Shown here one piece after another: positions 1 to 12,510 of a stretch of 64,000 bases of DNA. Every line of letters begins with the position of its first letter. Positions within the stretch are counted from its first letter, which is position 1. The translations under genes were made by a program, and so were the position numbers. A model generated the notes under the pieces. That model had not been told where the DNA came from. It made no database searches and was given only the letters and a program-made list of their open reading frames with translations. Source of the DNA: Tetraselmis striata (Eukaryota; Chlorophyta; Chlorodendrophyceae; Chlorodendrales; Chlorodendraceae); NCBI GenBank assembly GCA_006384855.1, contig VCJN01003152.1, positions 50,494 through 114,493 of the forward strand, given 5' to 3'.

Positions 1-2149
1 ACATCAGGGAGCAAGCACTGCGGCTGCCTAGATGGTCTGAGACCCGGCGCTGCCTAGAGAAGCATGCGGAAATCGCCAACGAGGGCATTTTTTGCCCTTC
101 AGCCCACTGGATCTAAGGCGAAGAAACAGCCGGAGACTGCTCGGCTCGACTCTATTACGTGCGAGTTGCACGCCAACAACACCAGAATGCAGTGCGAGAC
201 CATTTTGGACGGTGGCAGCAGTGAATGAGTCAGCGATGGAGCCAAGCGCGGCGGAGGCAGTTGTGAAGGGCGCTGGCACATACTTCCCGCGGTAACCGGC
301 GCGATATTGCGAAAACTTCCCGAATTTAAGATCCGGTATGCGGTTCGTGCGTTGCCATACATGGTACAGTGTGCACCTACGGCAACGCGATGCGCACATC
401 GCGCGGCCCATTGCCCATGCTCTAGCCTCTAGCAACCTCCGATTGTCAACCACCGCGACACCGCGACCGCCCATAGCGCCAGAATTACCTCTTTATGCGG
501 CGAGGATGGGCGGGTCGCGACCGCTACGACTACCGCGTAGGCGGCGTGCTGCGCGATCTCCGTGGCGACCCCGCAGCAACCGATCTTAGCGCCGCCCCAA
601 CAACCGTAAACTTCGCACCGATTGCATAGTCTCGGTCGGGCGAGTTTGGGAAAATGTACATTGTTTAGACTGTTTATCCCGGTTTGGAATGTCCTCACAT
701 AATGTGGGGCAGTATGTGTGCTGCACATATGACACAATGACCATACACTACTATAGCTTAATTCCGTAAAGCTGGTAATTAAATGTAATCGCTCAAAGTT
801 TTGTTTCCCAGCAATGCCGCGTAGCGCCCCAGCGGCGTTGCTCTGCGCACCCACCGCCCACAGCCCAAAACGTAGCCCCTTTGCGGTTTTGATCAGCACC
901 GGCTGTGAGGTTTCCACCATCTGAATCGACGACAGTTCCAAACCACCCATGCTAGCAATCTGCTTGGTACGTGAGACTGCCGGCAAGGGAGGTGACACAA
1001 TTGGGACAGTCATAGGGGTAAGGCTTATCATACTGTTGCACCATGCTAAAACTCCATAACTTCTGCGTGCTGGCACTCGCTACTTTACTGGCTATGGACA
1101 ACTAGTCGGTGTAGAACGTGGGGGCGGGGGGGGGGGGGGGGGTATATCGGGCAAGGCAACAGGAGGCGTCACAAGATCGCCTCGTTTGTACTTCATCACA
1201 TATGATCGCCGGTGCTAGACTATGTATTGAACCCACCAAACTCTTTTGAAGCTTGTGTGCTCTTGGAGGGGCAGCCAAGCCTTGGAACACGCGCAGCTCG
1301 CTGTCCTTCGAGGGAGCCATTTTGTGCGCCAAACACTTCCGGGCAGCCGTTAGCGGCCTTTTCATGAATGTTCGCCAACACGTTCCCAGGTAGATCATCC
1401 CACGGGCAATGTAGCACCTCGCCGGGTATGGGCGCGAGGGCTGCCGTTTCCCCCACCGGCTCGTCGGATTCGGGTCCGGGGACTGTCCGCTTCGCCACGG
1501 GCTGTGGCTTCACGTCCGGGGTTGAATCCATCGCGCGAAATTGGGCAGTACTTGTGTTGTGACCTGCCCCACGGTCGGCAGCCCCAACGTAGTCAGTCGC
1601 TTGTCTCACTGTTTGGGCGTGTGCAGACGCGTACCGTCGAATTACAAGCTCCTTACGCGGCCCATTCCCCGTTAAGGGGTAGCTACGGACCAATTACGAC
1701 CATGAAGCACGTTTGTCAAATGAGGACACATGTATCCTCATTTACACGCAAAACTATACGTGGTCGCCACACGGGGTATGGCTCAAGACTTAGCAGAATT
1801 ACGCGGATATTATTACGCTATGGATAGGCAGCAAGCCGGAGTCCGCTATGTAATAGCGGAGCGCGAGTCGTCCATGCGCGGCGCCGGACTTAGTTTGTTT
1901 TTTAAAGGTGTTGCGCCTACCAAACGCACACTCGCTCGCACACCCGCGAGACTGTACCGTAGTTGCTCGTCCCCCATCACCCTCCATCATGGCCAAGGAC
2001 GCCAAGCTACTTCAATCCACCCCCTAGGCAAAACTGTGCGGCTTGAAGGCATGTCCATACCACTCGGTGGTTTGTGCAGGAAGGACCGCATCCATGGGGA
2101 CGTGCTGCATGCATGCACTATTCCTTGGGCATGCGACTAGCTGCGATAT
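1..2149. other. Intergenic, no gene recognised
   Basis: Only short overlapping open frames on both strands; none resembles a family I know. A reverse-strand frame at 429-1076 is the longest but has no recognisable motif and no splice-site support. A poly-G run lies near 1125-1142. Confidence 0.5.
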
Positions 2150-3740
2150 CCGCGTTCACCCAGCGCAATCCTAGCGCAGGCCCGCGACGCTTTCGGCTAT
2201 GCTGTCGGGGACATACTAGACAAATGCGTTGAGCGGAAGCAGTACGACGAAGCCGGGAAGGACAATATGCGTGCTGCAGGTTTCGAGTGTGCGATGATGA
2301 TGTCATCTCGCTGTATTTTACCTCGTCCGTACCCGACGCATTGTCTGCCCAGATCTTGAACCCAACACCCGAGGCGCCCCCCCCCCCCCCTTCCCGCGAG
2401 ATCTGACATGGGCACTGGCATTAGGAACGCCTCCATCGACGGTCCATGCCATATTCCCACGAGCGGGAGGCTCAAGTATCAGCTGACTAAAGTTACAGTG
2501 AGTCGGCGGGTGGCAGACATGAATGCGTAGAGGATTTGAAGTCTCAAGATTTGACCGGCCCGTGCTGCGTCATTGCTATTGTTATTGCAGCTGAGGACAA
2601 GGCGCCGCTGTCGGCTGCTCTTACGATTGTTGGCCGCGTGACACTCAGACGGGGATTCCTTACCCTTTGAAGAAGACGCCGAGGTTTCCCATCGCCGCGC
2701 CCTTGTACACCGAGCGGATATTCTACGCTACCTTCAACTTCCGTGCCGGCTACACAGGTGACAACCACTGCTGCGCCAAGGAGACCGCCATCGCCGCGTT
2801 CCGAGAGTACACCCCCTCCCCCTTTCAACCCCACTGCGACCATCCTTGTGGGTTGTGCTGACGCTGCACCTTGTAGTGCTCTCCAGGAAGCAGGGAAACG
2901 CGAGGAACTACCTCGCTCAACACTACTTCCGAGATGTGGGCAAGGACGCCCAACAAGGTAGAAAGAAGAGACCATTGCCGAGCGAGGACCGACCCGCGAA
3001 GGCCCGAAAATTTGCAGAGGCATGGCAGCGTAGCGAGCTCGGGAGTTACTACCAAGCCGGCTTTGTGCCCCCCCCCCCCCCTTTCAAACGAGGTGTTCAA
3101 GGGCATGGAGGAGGTCTGCGAGGTGACGCCGCACTCGGAAGCGTAGGTGAGTCGCGTTTGTTTCGCACTTTTTCAAATACACATCCACCGCCGCCACCCG
3201 CAATAAACACGCATACCGACTTTCGGAGTTGCTCTCAATGTCAGATCCCCGCCCAGCCCCTACATTTGGCTGTAAGCCGATCGTATCGAGTGTTGAGCGC
3301 TCGTCGGCTACGGCATGTCCGGCCGCAGTGACCAGGGTCGTGGCGCTGCCGCTGCCGGGCACCGCAGCGTCGCCATAACTCCACGGCTTGGTGGACGTGC
3401 GTGTTGAAGCAGCATGACAAGAAGGCGGGCGGCATCATCAATATGCACAACACCAACGCGGTCAAAACCCGGCCGCCACGCAAGCCTTCCCCGGCGACAA
3501 CGTCGATGAGGGCAGTAGCCCGGCGCCCACGGCCAAGAAGGCCAAGCATCCCGCCAAGCCGGCGGCTGGAGTGCCGGCCCGGGGCCGGGGCTGTGCTGGG
3601 GCCACGGCAGGCGGTGGGCCGTTCGGGTCGCGGGCCGGCCGCCAGGCCGCCGTGGCAGCAATAGCCGCTGCCGCCACTCGCGAGCAGCAGGCCCGCCGCC
3701 GTGGCACGACCGCCGGTGGGGGTCATCCCGGCCGAAACTG
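2150..3740 (+). pseudogene. Decayed unidentified coding region (possible transposon protein)
   Basis: Protein-like composition runs along the plus strand in shifting frames. A segment near 2170-2310 reads with motifs such as DAFGYAVGDILDKC. Another at 2667-2815 contains FRAGYTGDNHC. A lysine/arginine-rich stretch lies at 2940-3060, and a basic Pro/Ala/Lys-rich tail at 3430-3740. Stop codons, frame changes and a poly-C run at 3069-3081 interrupt it. I do not recognise the family. The basic low-complexity tail and the decay suggest a mobile-element protein, but this is inference. Confidence 0.3.
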
Positions 3741-5846
3741 GATGGAAGTATTTACTTATTCCGCCCGCCCACTGCCTCTTCTCGCTGCCCATTGCCGCGC
3801 GCTATCGCGCTATTATCGCGCAGCGATAATAGCATCATGACGCGCTGAGATTGTGGGGCTTCTAGAGCCGGAAGCAAGATAGTCCACCACGGATATAGAG
3901 TCTCGACGACGTGTGATGTGCGCCTGATGGAGTTTATTACGAGTATGTCATGGAACGACTACATACGAGTCTCATTACACAAGTGAGATTGCGGGGTAAA
4001 TACAGGGTATTGAAGGCTAATTACGAGGTGGTCCGGTAGACTCTTGAGCCCGAGTCAAGACAGCGCCCCACACGGGAATGCGAACATGCGACGGCAGATG
4101 CCCGAGGGAGAGGGGAGTTGTTGCCGGCATCATTTGCCGCGCAACAACCATATTCCTACTATGGCACCGAAGGAGGCGGTGCAGTTTGAGACACCCTACA
4201 CGCAGGGGGATAGTTACCATACTGTCAAGCACAATGAATGAGGAACGAGGACTGCATCCCCCCCCCCCCCCCCCCCCCCCCCAAATCACACAACACGCGG
4301 GAGTGCATTGTTACGCGGGTATATGGCAAGATCATTAGATGCCATTCAACCAACGGCATGTGCACCCAATAGCCACTGCGTGCATCGTCTTAAATCGGTA
4401 AATGTCAGCTATTATTTTGGTGCGGAGAAGGATGTGATAAAGTGGTAGAACAGCCGCAAGAGTGCCCCATTTTTAGCAGTGTTAGCGAGTTCGGAGCAGA
4501 TAAGTAACGGTTATTGGCAAGTATAGGTGCGATTTTCTTCCAAATTCGCCAAACATAGTGGTATCATGCGACCACTCCGCGTTTCTTTTTCAGTAAGAAT
4601 GAGTCTCCACGCGAGAGGGGACATGAATCTGAGCGCCATCAGTGTAGGAGAAAAAAAACTGGTGCAACTGCAGTTTTGGGAGGTGTGTCACGAGGCACAG
4701 CTTTGTGAAACGGCGTCGGATTGAGGCGTACGAGGTCGCGTTGGAAAGCGCATGGCAAAAGCGCTCTTATGTAAGTATGGGTGGCTTATGTTGCCCGGAT
4801 TTCTTTCGCTCAGAATTGCCATTTGGTGATGTTTAAGGGGTCTGCGAGCCAAAAACATGTTTTCAAACTTTGGAGCCCCCGTAACGGACACCTAGAAGCA
4901 ACCCGTAATGCCTCAGACTCAAGCCCGCTGTAGGTCTCAAGTAAACAAACAACTCTTCAGTAAAGCGTTATCCATAATCAACAATATATTTTTGCTGCTC
5001 GCAATGCGCGTAGAAATTTCTGCGATTTCATAGTAATCAGTGCTTTGGCACAATGCCTATCTCTCCTCCCACACCTCCTGGGCTGCGTCGCGGCAGGAGT
5101 GCATCGGAAGAACTTTAATGCGAGTTGTCTAAATGGTGAGGCTTGGGCCATATAGCGCGTCGCGTGTTATGCTACCAATGGACTTGCTGCAATTTTAGGC
5201 CCTTTTGAGCATTGACAAAACTGTAGGGGTTTGGGCGTGCGCACAGCTGCGATGCCACTTCATCACCCAAGTGGCACGACACGCCACCGAATGGCACAGT
5301 ACTCCCACAATTTATTCATTTACTATCATATTATCCGTGCGCAACAGCTTGGGGGCATGCGCAACCCCATTAAGCTGAAAATTTTGTTGGTAATCACATT
5401 GTGCAACTTTCTGTTAAAAAGCGACATTTTTTCACTGTGAGCGGAAAAAGAGCACTACAGAAAATGATGCATCAGCGCAACGTTTTGGAAGGCGCGCTGC
5501 AACCAAGGTCATGGAGGCTAAGGTCTAAGGGCATCGGTCTAAGTAAATGACTATACGTGGTTTTGGCCATATGCTAGTGCGAAGCGAAGCGCTCACATGC
5601 AGATTCGCGTAAGGCTAAGCTTTTGTGGGAGCGTGTTTAACGGCTTAAGCACACCCCCTCAGCCCCCCCCCCCCCCCCCCCCCCCCTTCCCCCCCTCCTA
5701 CCAGCTCTCCTAACGATCTGCTCCTGTGCGCTCTGTCCTTATTGTGGTGACATTACTACGCATAAAACTTGTTGCTTGATACATGGCCACCATGAGCGGC
5801 CCCTACTCATCTTCACCCCTTGCTTCCCCTCCATTGGTAGAGTGAG
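3741..5846. other. Intergenic, no gene recognised
   Basis: AT-richer than the gene regions, with only short open frames. It holds two pure poly-C runs, 4259-4282 and 5663-5686. Nothing else was recognised. Confidence 0.5.
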
Positions 5847-6789
5847 GTGCATGACATTGGTGTGGTCAACACTTCGTCCTCAGAAATACGCTGCCAGGGC
5901 AAGGTGCACACATGGCACTGCCCTACTGCTACCGCCCCCCCCCCCCCCCCCCCCACCCCCCCAACCGACGCATTTCTCACGACGCATCGTGGCATCGAAA
6001 CGCTCAGTGCCTTGGCGTGGTTCAAGCGTGAAGAGCCGCGCTACCTGGTGGCTGTGGGCGACGGCATGCGTCCAATGGTGATGATCTGGCGTGCCACTGC
6101 TAATAGGCAGGCCCTAGAGGCGCTGAAATTTCATTCGAGCTACCCCGCCACAGACGACACCCCAGAACAAATGGCAGATCTCTCTGAAGATCCTGGCCTC
6201 TGCGTCAGCCATCTTATGCGAGAGCATGGCACACGGGGAGGCGACGAGGCGGCCCGCGACCTGTCGCACCTGCACCTGGACTGCGCGGACTTCTCTCCAG
6301 TGGTTCGTTGCCAGTCAATGTGACTAAAAGACAGTGGTCTACCGACCCCATCTCCACGAGTGAACACATATGAGTGGCCAACAGGACAGCATGCGTGGTT
6401 ATTACTGACATTGTTCTCGCGGGTGTATTGGCACCTGTATGTGCACAACTATTTTTGGTCCGTTACATTGGTTTATCACGAGTACAAAATTGCAACAGAA
6501 AAATGCATTGTTTTGGTATCGATAATGAGCTCTGTATGGCTACCTGGGATGCAACAGTGACTGCCAGCCCTCAGCAAGCTGAATAATGCCTGTGAATATT
6601 TGGGTCTTGTCATGACCCACAGTGCCTGAGAACGTCAATGCTATGTCGACTTCAGAGTTACAACGGGCCGGAGCTGCTGGCGGTTGGTGGCGAGACGGGC
6701 GTCTGGCTGTGGGAGGTGTCAGAATGGGCTTACTGCAGAGAGGGAAAGAGGGCCGCGTGCTGCTACACGTCTCTCACCTGCAACAGGGT

Positions 6790-6820
<31 letters not shown>

Positions 6821-7270
6821 CTCTCCTTTGAGCACCACATTAGAGGTACCTCCCGAGCATACGCATAGACATGGTCGATCTGATAGATGCCAATCGTAAT
6901 TTCAACAGAAATCCTGTATGAATGCTGATGCTTTGCACCTCGCGGCATATGCAGGTGCCATGCGTGCTATTGCCTTGCCGACCAGTGACCTTAGCGGCAA
7001 GCTGACATGGCTGCCACACTGTGTTCGCTACAGATCCAGCAGTGCAAGTGGTCACAGGATGGCACCATGCTCGTGGCAGCAATGTACAACCACCGGGTAG
7101 AGATCCTGTGCACCAGGGACTGGTCCTCGCTACGCACCCTGAACTGCGATCACGTGGCGGTCCAGACGTCGATAGAGGCAAACACTTTTCAATTTCAGAT
7201 TCACCGAGATCATCGACAGGCGCAGCGGCCGAGCAAACAGGCGGAGCAATACGCGCATGGCTGCGGCTGA
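5847..7270 (+). CDS. WD-repeat-like protein, partial multi-exon gene model
   Basis: Three plus-strand segments read like beta-propeller blades. The frame from about 5955 to 6302 contains ETLSALAWFK, RYLVAVGDG and MIWRA, and ends DFSPV at a GT donor. Segment 6656-6715 follows a CAG acceptor and encodes PELLAVGGETGVWLWE up to a GT donor. Segment 7034-7153 follows a CAG acceptor and encodes CKWSQDGTMLVAA followed by a DW pair. All three keep phase 0, so they can be joined. The 5' end is uncertain: the frame runs back to about 5847 through a poly-C run (5935-5954) that may lie in an intron. The 3' end is also uncertain, with a possible stop at 7268-7270. Poly-C 6793-6819 lies in the second intron. 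The propeller family (ALADIN-like or other) is not identified. The gene converges on the LanC-like gene, whose stop is 77 bp away. Confidence 0.42.
6793..6819 (+). repeat. Poly-C tract, 27 nt
   Basis: Uninterrupted cytosines, probably inside an intron of the WD-repeat-like gene and on its coding strand. Confidence 0.95.
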
Positions 7271-7346
7271 CGAGGAAGTGGATCGGCTTCATGTTGTGTG
7301 GGGGCCAGCCTGCAAGAGTCCTGCCTAAGTTTGGGAAGTGGATCGG

Positions 7347-7797
7347 TCACATTTCAAACATGGGAAACTTGGCCGCTCCGCTTGCGCCCTCACTCGCCTC
7401 GTACAATAAGTCGGACAAGAAGCACGCAGCGCCAGCCCAGCCCTCATATAGGGACTGCGGCCTGTCGGGCACACGGCTCCCACTCCGAAACTCCTCGCAG
7501 CCAAGAAAGGATGGCAAACTGATGGGGCAAAGCACACACACACTGAGTCGGTCACTCCAACTGTGTGTCGGACCAGAGGGGAGCAGCATTGGCAGATGCA
7601 TGGAGCCCCGTCGCAGCACTGCACGTCTCCATCTGCAGCAAATGGACCACTAGCCCGCTAACAAGGCGTGTGCAGCGACAAGATGAGTGCCAGTCATACT
7701 ATCACTGTATCGCTGTAAGTGTATCAACATAACATCGCCAAGGACAAGCAGAATGAGTATTTAGTCATGCATTGGCACATACAATGGTCGGGTGTAT

Positions 7798-7838
<41 letters not shown>

Positions 7839-10654
7839 CACACGCACACACACACACACACAAAACACTTTTCCTACCACAAACAACAACATGCACTGAA
7901 CTGTCAATGGCATGGATGCGCACTTGACCTGCTGCGCCTGATACCAATACTGCTTGTTGCCTGTGGCGCGACTGAGCGCCAGCAACGCGTAGCCATTGCC
8001 TGCCACGCCATGGCACAGCCCCGGCCCCTTCTTCAGCAGGCCGTCTCGCCACACAATGGCACCGGCGCGCTCCGCCGCCTCCCGAAACTCCACATGCCCA
8101 AGCACCTGCGTCAGCCGCGACGTCAATTCTCACCCAGAACCTCCCCCCTTCACACAGCTGCTTCTCAGCCCTCGACTTCCGGTGCTGTGAGCGCGCAGGC
8201 ACCTCGTACGCTTTACAGAAGAGGAAGACCGCGCCCGGGGCGCCGTGGCACCAGTGCACCAGCGGCTGCCGCCCCGGTGAGTCGCCCACCGCGTTTGGGA
8301 AGCAGCCTCCTGGGCCCGGGTGACCTGTGGCATCCAGCTCCAAGGACATGATGAACCTGGGCGGGCAAGGCATTCGGGGAGGCGGGCAGCCAAGAGCATG
8401 ATAAACGGTCACTGCCCCACTGGCGACATTGCTACTAGCGCCACAATAAGGACATGAGCAGAAGGCGCATAGATTATGACTGCGGGAGGGGAGTTGGCCC
8501 GGGTCGAGCAGTGACGAATCTATAACTGCTATGTCAACAGCCACACTCCATCGACACGAACAAATCGCGACATTGATTGGAGGCACGTCGATGTTAGATG
8601 CAACGCAAAGACCACACCATCGCAAAGGGCCCCCTTGGCATGTCAAGTGTACTCGCAATGCTACCAGCCTTGTCAGCGAGTCCCTACTGCTGCTTCCGAT
8701 GAGGACAGGAAGCTGGCCGATGCGCCTTGATTTCAGTTGGTTCTACGAGCGCCCTTGATAGCTCATATGCGGCTGCAACGGTGGCGTGTCTCGCCTAGGC
8801 AATGCATCGTTAGCGCCGCGTGTGGTTTCCGAGAGGATGCGCCATCTACAATGTTTGCACCACCGCATGGCGCGGCAGACCCGGAATCCACTTGCAGCGC
8901 ACCGGATGGTGGCCTCCACGTCAGAGTGGAGGTGCGGGACAGCCATGCCTGCGTCCCAGTAGTGCAGCAGCACGTAGCAGATGCCCATGAGGCCGTGCGC
9001 AGCGCCGAGGTAGGGGCGGTCGTGCCACGTGAAGAAGAGCGGCGGGCTGCCGGACGGCATGCGGGCCGCTAGGCTGCGACCTGTCAACAGAAGACAATGG
9101 GGTGGGGTTGGGTGTGTGTGTGTTGGGGGGGGGGGGGGGGGGGGGGGGGGGATGCAGAGGATGAGCTCCCTGCAAGCGCCCGCCTAAGTGGGGAGATTAT
9201 GAAGGGGGGGAGGGAGGCAGGCTACTTGCCAGAGGCCAACAGTGCGCGCAGCACCGGCAGGGTGATGTCTTCCGGGACAGTGCCGCGGCCGAGGTGATGG
9301 TTGAGCATGCACGCACCGAGCAGCCATCCGGCCCGGCCGTAAAGCATCTCATCCTCCTGCATCAATGCACGGAGAGGCAATCAAGACGGCGGCCGGCAGG
9401 GCAGCCACTGCCTCGCTGGGAGCTGGCATGTGCAATACATTCCTGAAGTGACTGCTCGCTAGTGACGAATTCCTAATTGAACATACTTCAGAGCACACGG
9501 TCTGCAACATTGGTGATTGCATTGCATGAAGGGTGCAGCTAAAGTGATGCTCTCACTTGGCACGAGACGGCATCCGCCTGCAGCGACACATAGGCCTCCA
9601 CATGCCGCCGCAGCTCCTCAGCCGCCGCCTCAGCCTCAGCCTTAGCTGCTGCGGCTGCGGTTTCAGTGCTGCCCTGCGCTTGAGCCACCGCCATCACCTC
9701 GCCCGCCAGCAGCGCAGCGGTGCAGTGGATCCCGGCGCTACCTGCCACCACCGACAGCTCACCGGGCACTTAAGTCAGCAGCTATCAGAGCCACACGTCT
9801 GCTACTTGCCCCCCACCACCCCCGTCCCCAACGTTAAGCGGCGCCTGATCACGACCCGCCTCGATACACTCACCACAAAGGAGGGACGCTTGATGGCGGC
9901 GCTGCCTTAGGTCCGGTGCCGCCTCCTCCAGGTACTCCTTGGCACGCGCAAGCAGCTGCGCAGAGTCCAAAGCGCCTTGGCTGCTGCCTGCACACCGGGC
10001 GTTCCGAGCAAGCCGGCACAGCGCCAAGGAGATGCCGGCAGCGCCTGCGCATGCACATCCTCTGTCAGCACTCCTTATGCCGGCGGAGCTGAACAAATCT
10101 TGATATGTTTGACTGCTGAAATCGTAGTACAGGGTGCTAATTCAATATAGCGCGGTGATAGCGGCGCCCAATCATTGCTTTGACTGGTGCATCCCTTATA
10201 AGAATAAGTATTATGAGCTTATTATTCCACTTTTCATCAGGAGGGCATTTCGGAGGGCTGCGAGCAATACACAGCGCTGCTCGCTGAATCAACGGCGTCG
10301 GCAGGTGGGCGGCACACCAAAGTAACGAACCCCGCAAAACGGCACCCACCTGTGTATACGCTACCGCCATCGTAGCCATCGCGACCACTAAGCACGTACT
10401 CCTGGCAGGCGACCAGCTGCGCTCGGAGGTAGTCGTCCCGTAGGCGGTCGGCGCCGACGTCGCCGATACTGCCCGGCGGGCGAGTGGGAGGAAACCTGCG
10501 TCAGCCGGGAAGCCGCGGCATCCTTTTCGTCACCACCACGAGCGCCAAGCAGGTGCCAGCATTAACAGGCAGACAGGCAGGTAGAGTCGCTCTCGGAGTG
10601 GACGAAGGAGGGAGAGCCCGTCGACCTGTTTGGGAAGCAGCGCTGCCGGCTCAT
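7347..10654 (-). CDS. LanC-like protein (LANCL/GCR2 family)
   Basis: Nine exons on the minus strand: 10654-10626, 10495-10350, 10044-9874, 9741-9557, 9356-9230, 9080-8903, 8356-8203, 8105-7929 and 7493-7347. Together they give 1314 nt, 437 aa, with all phases matching. The family folds as an alpha/alpha barrel; animal members bind zinc and glutathione and add glutathione to dehydroamino acids. The zinc-site motifs are both present: WCHGAPG (Cys315) and GLCHG (Cys361, His362), with the 46-residue spacing of animal LANCL1. Other family motifs are LYGRAG, LGAAHGL and SLYEG near the C-terminus. The start MSRQRCFPN resembles the family N-terminus. Intron 5 begins GCAAGT, a GC-AG intron; the GT site four bases on would break the frame. 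The last acceptor is the least certain point. Length is close to the usual 400-440 aa. Specific substrate unknown. Confidence 0.9.
7799..7862. repeat. (CA)n microsatellite
   Basis: Nearly perfect CA repeat with two short interruptions, in the last intron of the LanC-like gene (read there as TG). Confidence 0.95.
9125..9151 (+). repeat. Poly-G tract, 27 nt
   Basis: Pure G on the plus strand, so poly-C on the coding strand of the LanC-like gene, within its intron 5 and upstream of the 9080 acceptor. Confidence 0.95.
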
Positions 10655-11559
10655 CTCGGCAGCCCTCCGCAGCAAATTTACCCGCGACCCTAAACCTTCG
10701 GGCGGCAGGCACCGCTCTGAAAGGCAGCTTGTGCGCGAGGGTCGCAGTGGCGTCTCTATTCCCCCCTCCAACTAACAGGCTGGACCAGCTTCTGAGTTTG
10801 TTGTGGTCGCTACCGCCAACGTGACACTGCTCGACGCGTCCGATGCGCGTGTGCTGTGCGCCCCAAGCCCCCGCCTGCTAGTTTGCTACCTGCTCGTTAG
10901 AAGAGGAAGAAGATGTCATCATCGGGGTATTGGGCATTAGCCGCTGCTCGCTGGGCTCGCTGCTAATGCCCAATAATGCCGCTCGCTAATGGTTTCGGAG
11001 CATGTATCCCAAACGCAGTTTTGTTTTCGCCCTGGGGACGTAGAGGACTGTCAAAAGTGAAATCCGTGCAGCGTCTCTACTAAAGGTCGAAAGATAGTCG
11101 CTATTGTTCTTCCGTAGCAGCATGATCATTATAGTCGGTTGCTACAGTAATTGCTGTCACGATCATTCTAATATTCGTCATATACCGGTACTGTACGAGT
11201 TTTTAGACTTATGTGTGGCTGATGCCGATGGGTCGATGGTCGGCACCTACTGGTACCAATAATTTCTTGTAATTCACACTGGTACCAGTAGGACTACCGG
11301 CTATGAAATTGGCAAAAGGGCGCGGCTGCCCGTATAGTCGTTGGTGCAAGGGCCTGCCACACTGTAGCAGCAACATCTGCCGAAGGGATGTTCTGAAGGC
11401 AAAGGCATGCCGCATTGGGCACGTCGAATGGCTGCGGAGTGCGGAAATAACATATGGACAGGGCGCGGTGGAGTTGTCAAAGCAACAACGAATCTGTGCT
11501 CCGGCCAGCATACCAGCAATCATGATTAGTAATATACTGACAACATTCCTTCGCATATG
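10655..11559. other. Upstream of LanC-like gene, no gene recognised
   Basis: Probably holds the LanC-like promoter, but no clear TATA box or other element could be assigned. No coding region was recognised. Confidence 0.4.
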
Positions 11560-12510
11560 ATGGTGGTGATGGTGGTGCTAGTGGTGTGTGTGTGTGTGTG
11601 TGTGTGTGTGACTGTGTGTGTGTGTGTGTCGCGGCTTTGATGGTGATGTTGGGCTTAGATGTGTTGCCCCCGCCTATGGTGGCGGTGATGGATGTGGGCT
11701 GCCGGGGCGGTGTAAGTTGGAGGGTTGGCGGGCGCATGCAATGTTCGTGGTGGGCTCCGGGGCTTTGCCGCCGCCAGTGGCGGTGATGATGGAGGGCTGC
11801 CGCCGGGTAGCCGGGGCGGTGTTGGAGGGCTCGCGGGCGCGGCCATTGGTGATGGTGGCCTCGGGGGCGCTGCCGTCGCCGGTGACGATGGTGATGGAGA
11901 GCTACACGGCGGTGTTGGAGGGCTATCGCACGGTGTTGGAGGGCTACCGCACGGTGTTGGAGGGCTGCCATGCGCGTGCGTTGATGCTGCTGGACTCGGG
12001 GGCGTTGCCGCCGCCGCGGATGGTGGTGTTGGAAGGCTAACATGGGCGGGTAACTATTAATGATCATAGCCGTGGGATGCTGTCGCCGCCGATGCCGGCG
12101 ATTTTGAAGGGCTGGCGGGCGAGTTCATGATGACGTTGGCCTCAAGAGCGCTTCTGGCGCTAATGGTGGTGGTGATGGTCGCAGGGCTGCAAGTGGTGTT
12201 GGAGGGCTTCCAGCGTGGGCAGTGATCATGCTAGCCTTGGGGGCGTTGCCGCCGTGGATGGCGGTAGTGTTGGAGAGGTGCCACGGACCGTGGATAGTGA
12301 TGATGTTGGGTGCGACCTCGCCGGCATCGGCGGTGGCAGCGCCCCGGAGGCCATTATCATCTATGTATTCATTGTGCCTCCCGGCAACCCTCTATCATCC
12401 ACCACCGCCATCGGCGTCGTGAACGGCCTTGATGCCAATAACATCATCACTTCCGCCGCCCGGCATCATGATCTACAACACCACCGCAAACAGCGCCCAT
12501 GAGGCCAACA
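11560..12510. repeat. Minisatellite-like degenerate repeat field
   Basis: Strongly strand-skewed G/T-rich DNA built from variants of GGTGATGGTGG and GTGTTGGAGGGCT. It opens with a (TG)n run at 11584-11629. The clearest unit is a 21-bp tandem repeat of about three copies at 11910-11970. Long open frames here on both strands (Gly/Val-rich on plus, His/Arg/Gln-rich on minus) are a by-product of the repeat and are not called as genes. The G/T skew flips to C/A-rich near 12340. Confidence 0.75.

Noticed and set aside
429..1076. 215-codon reverse frame
   Set aside because: No motif or splice context; composition like the surrounding intergenic DNA.
7799..7862. CA repeat considered as part of a CRISPR-like array
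   Set aside because: A simple dinucleotide repeat without spacers; no CRISPR-type arrangement anywhere in the window.
9097..9297. Glycine-rich frame through the poly-G tract
   Set aside because: A homopolymer translation within an intron of the LanC-like gene.
11477..12067. 196-codon His/Arg/Gln-rich reverse frame
   Set aside because: Produced by the minisatellite; the opposite strand is equally open and no domain is visible.
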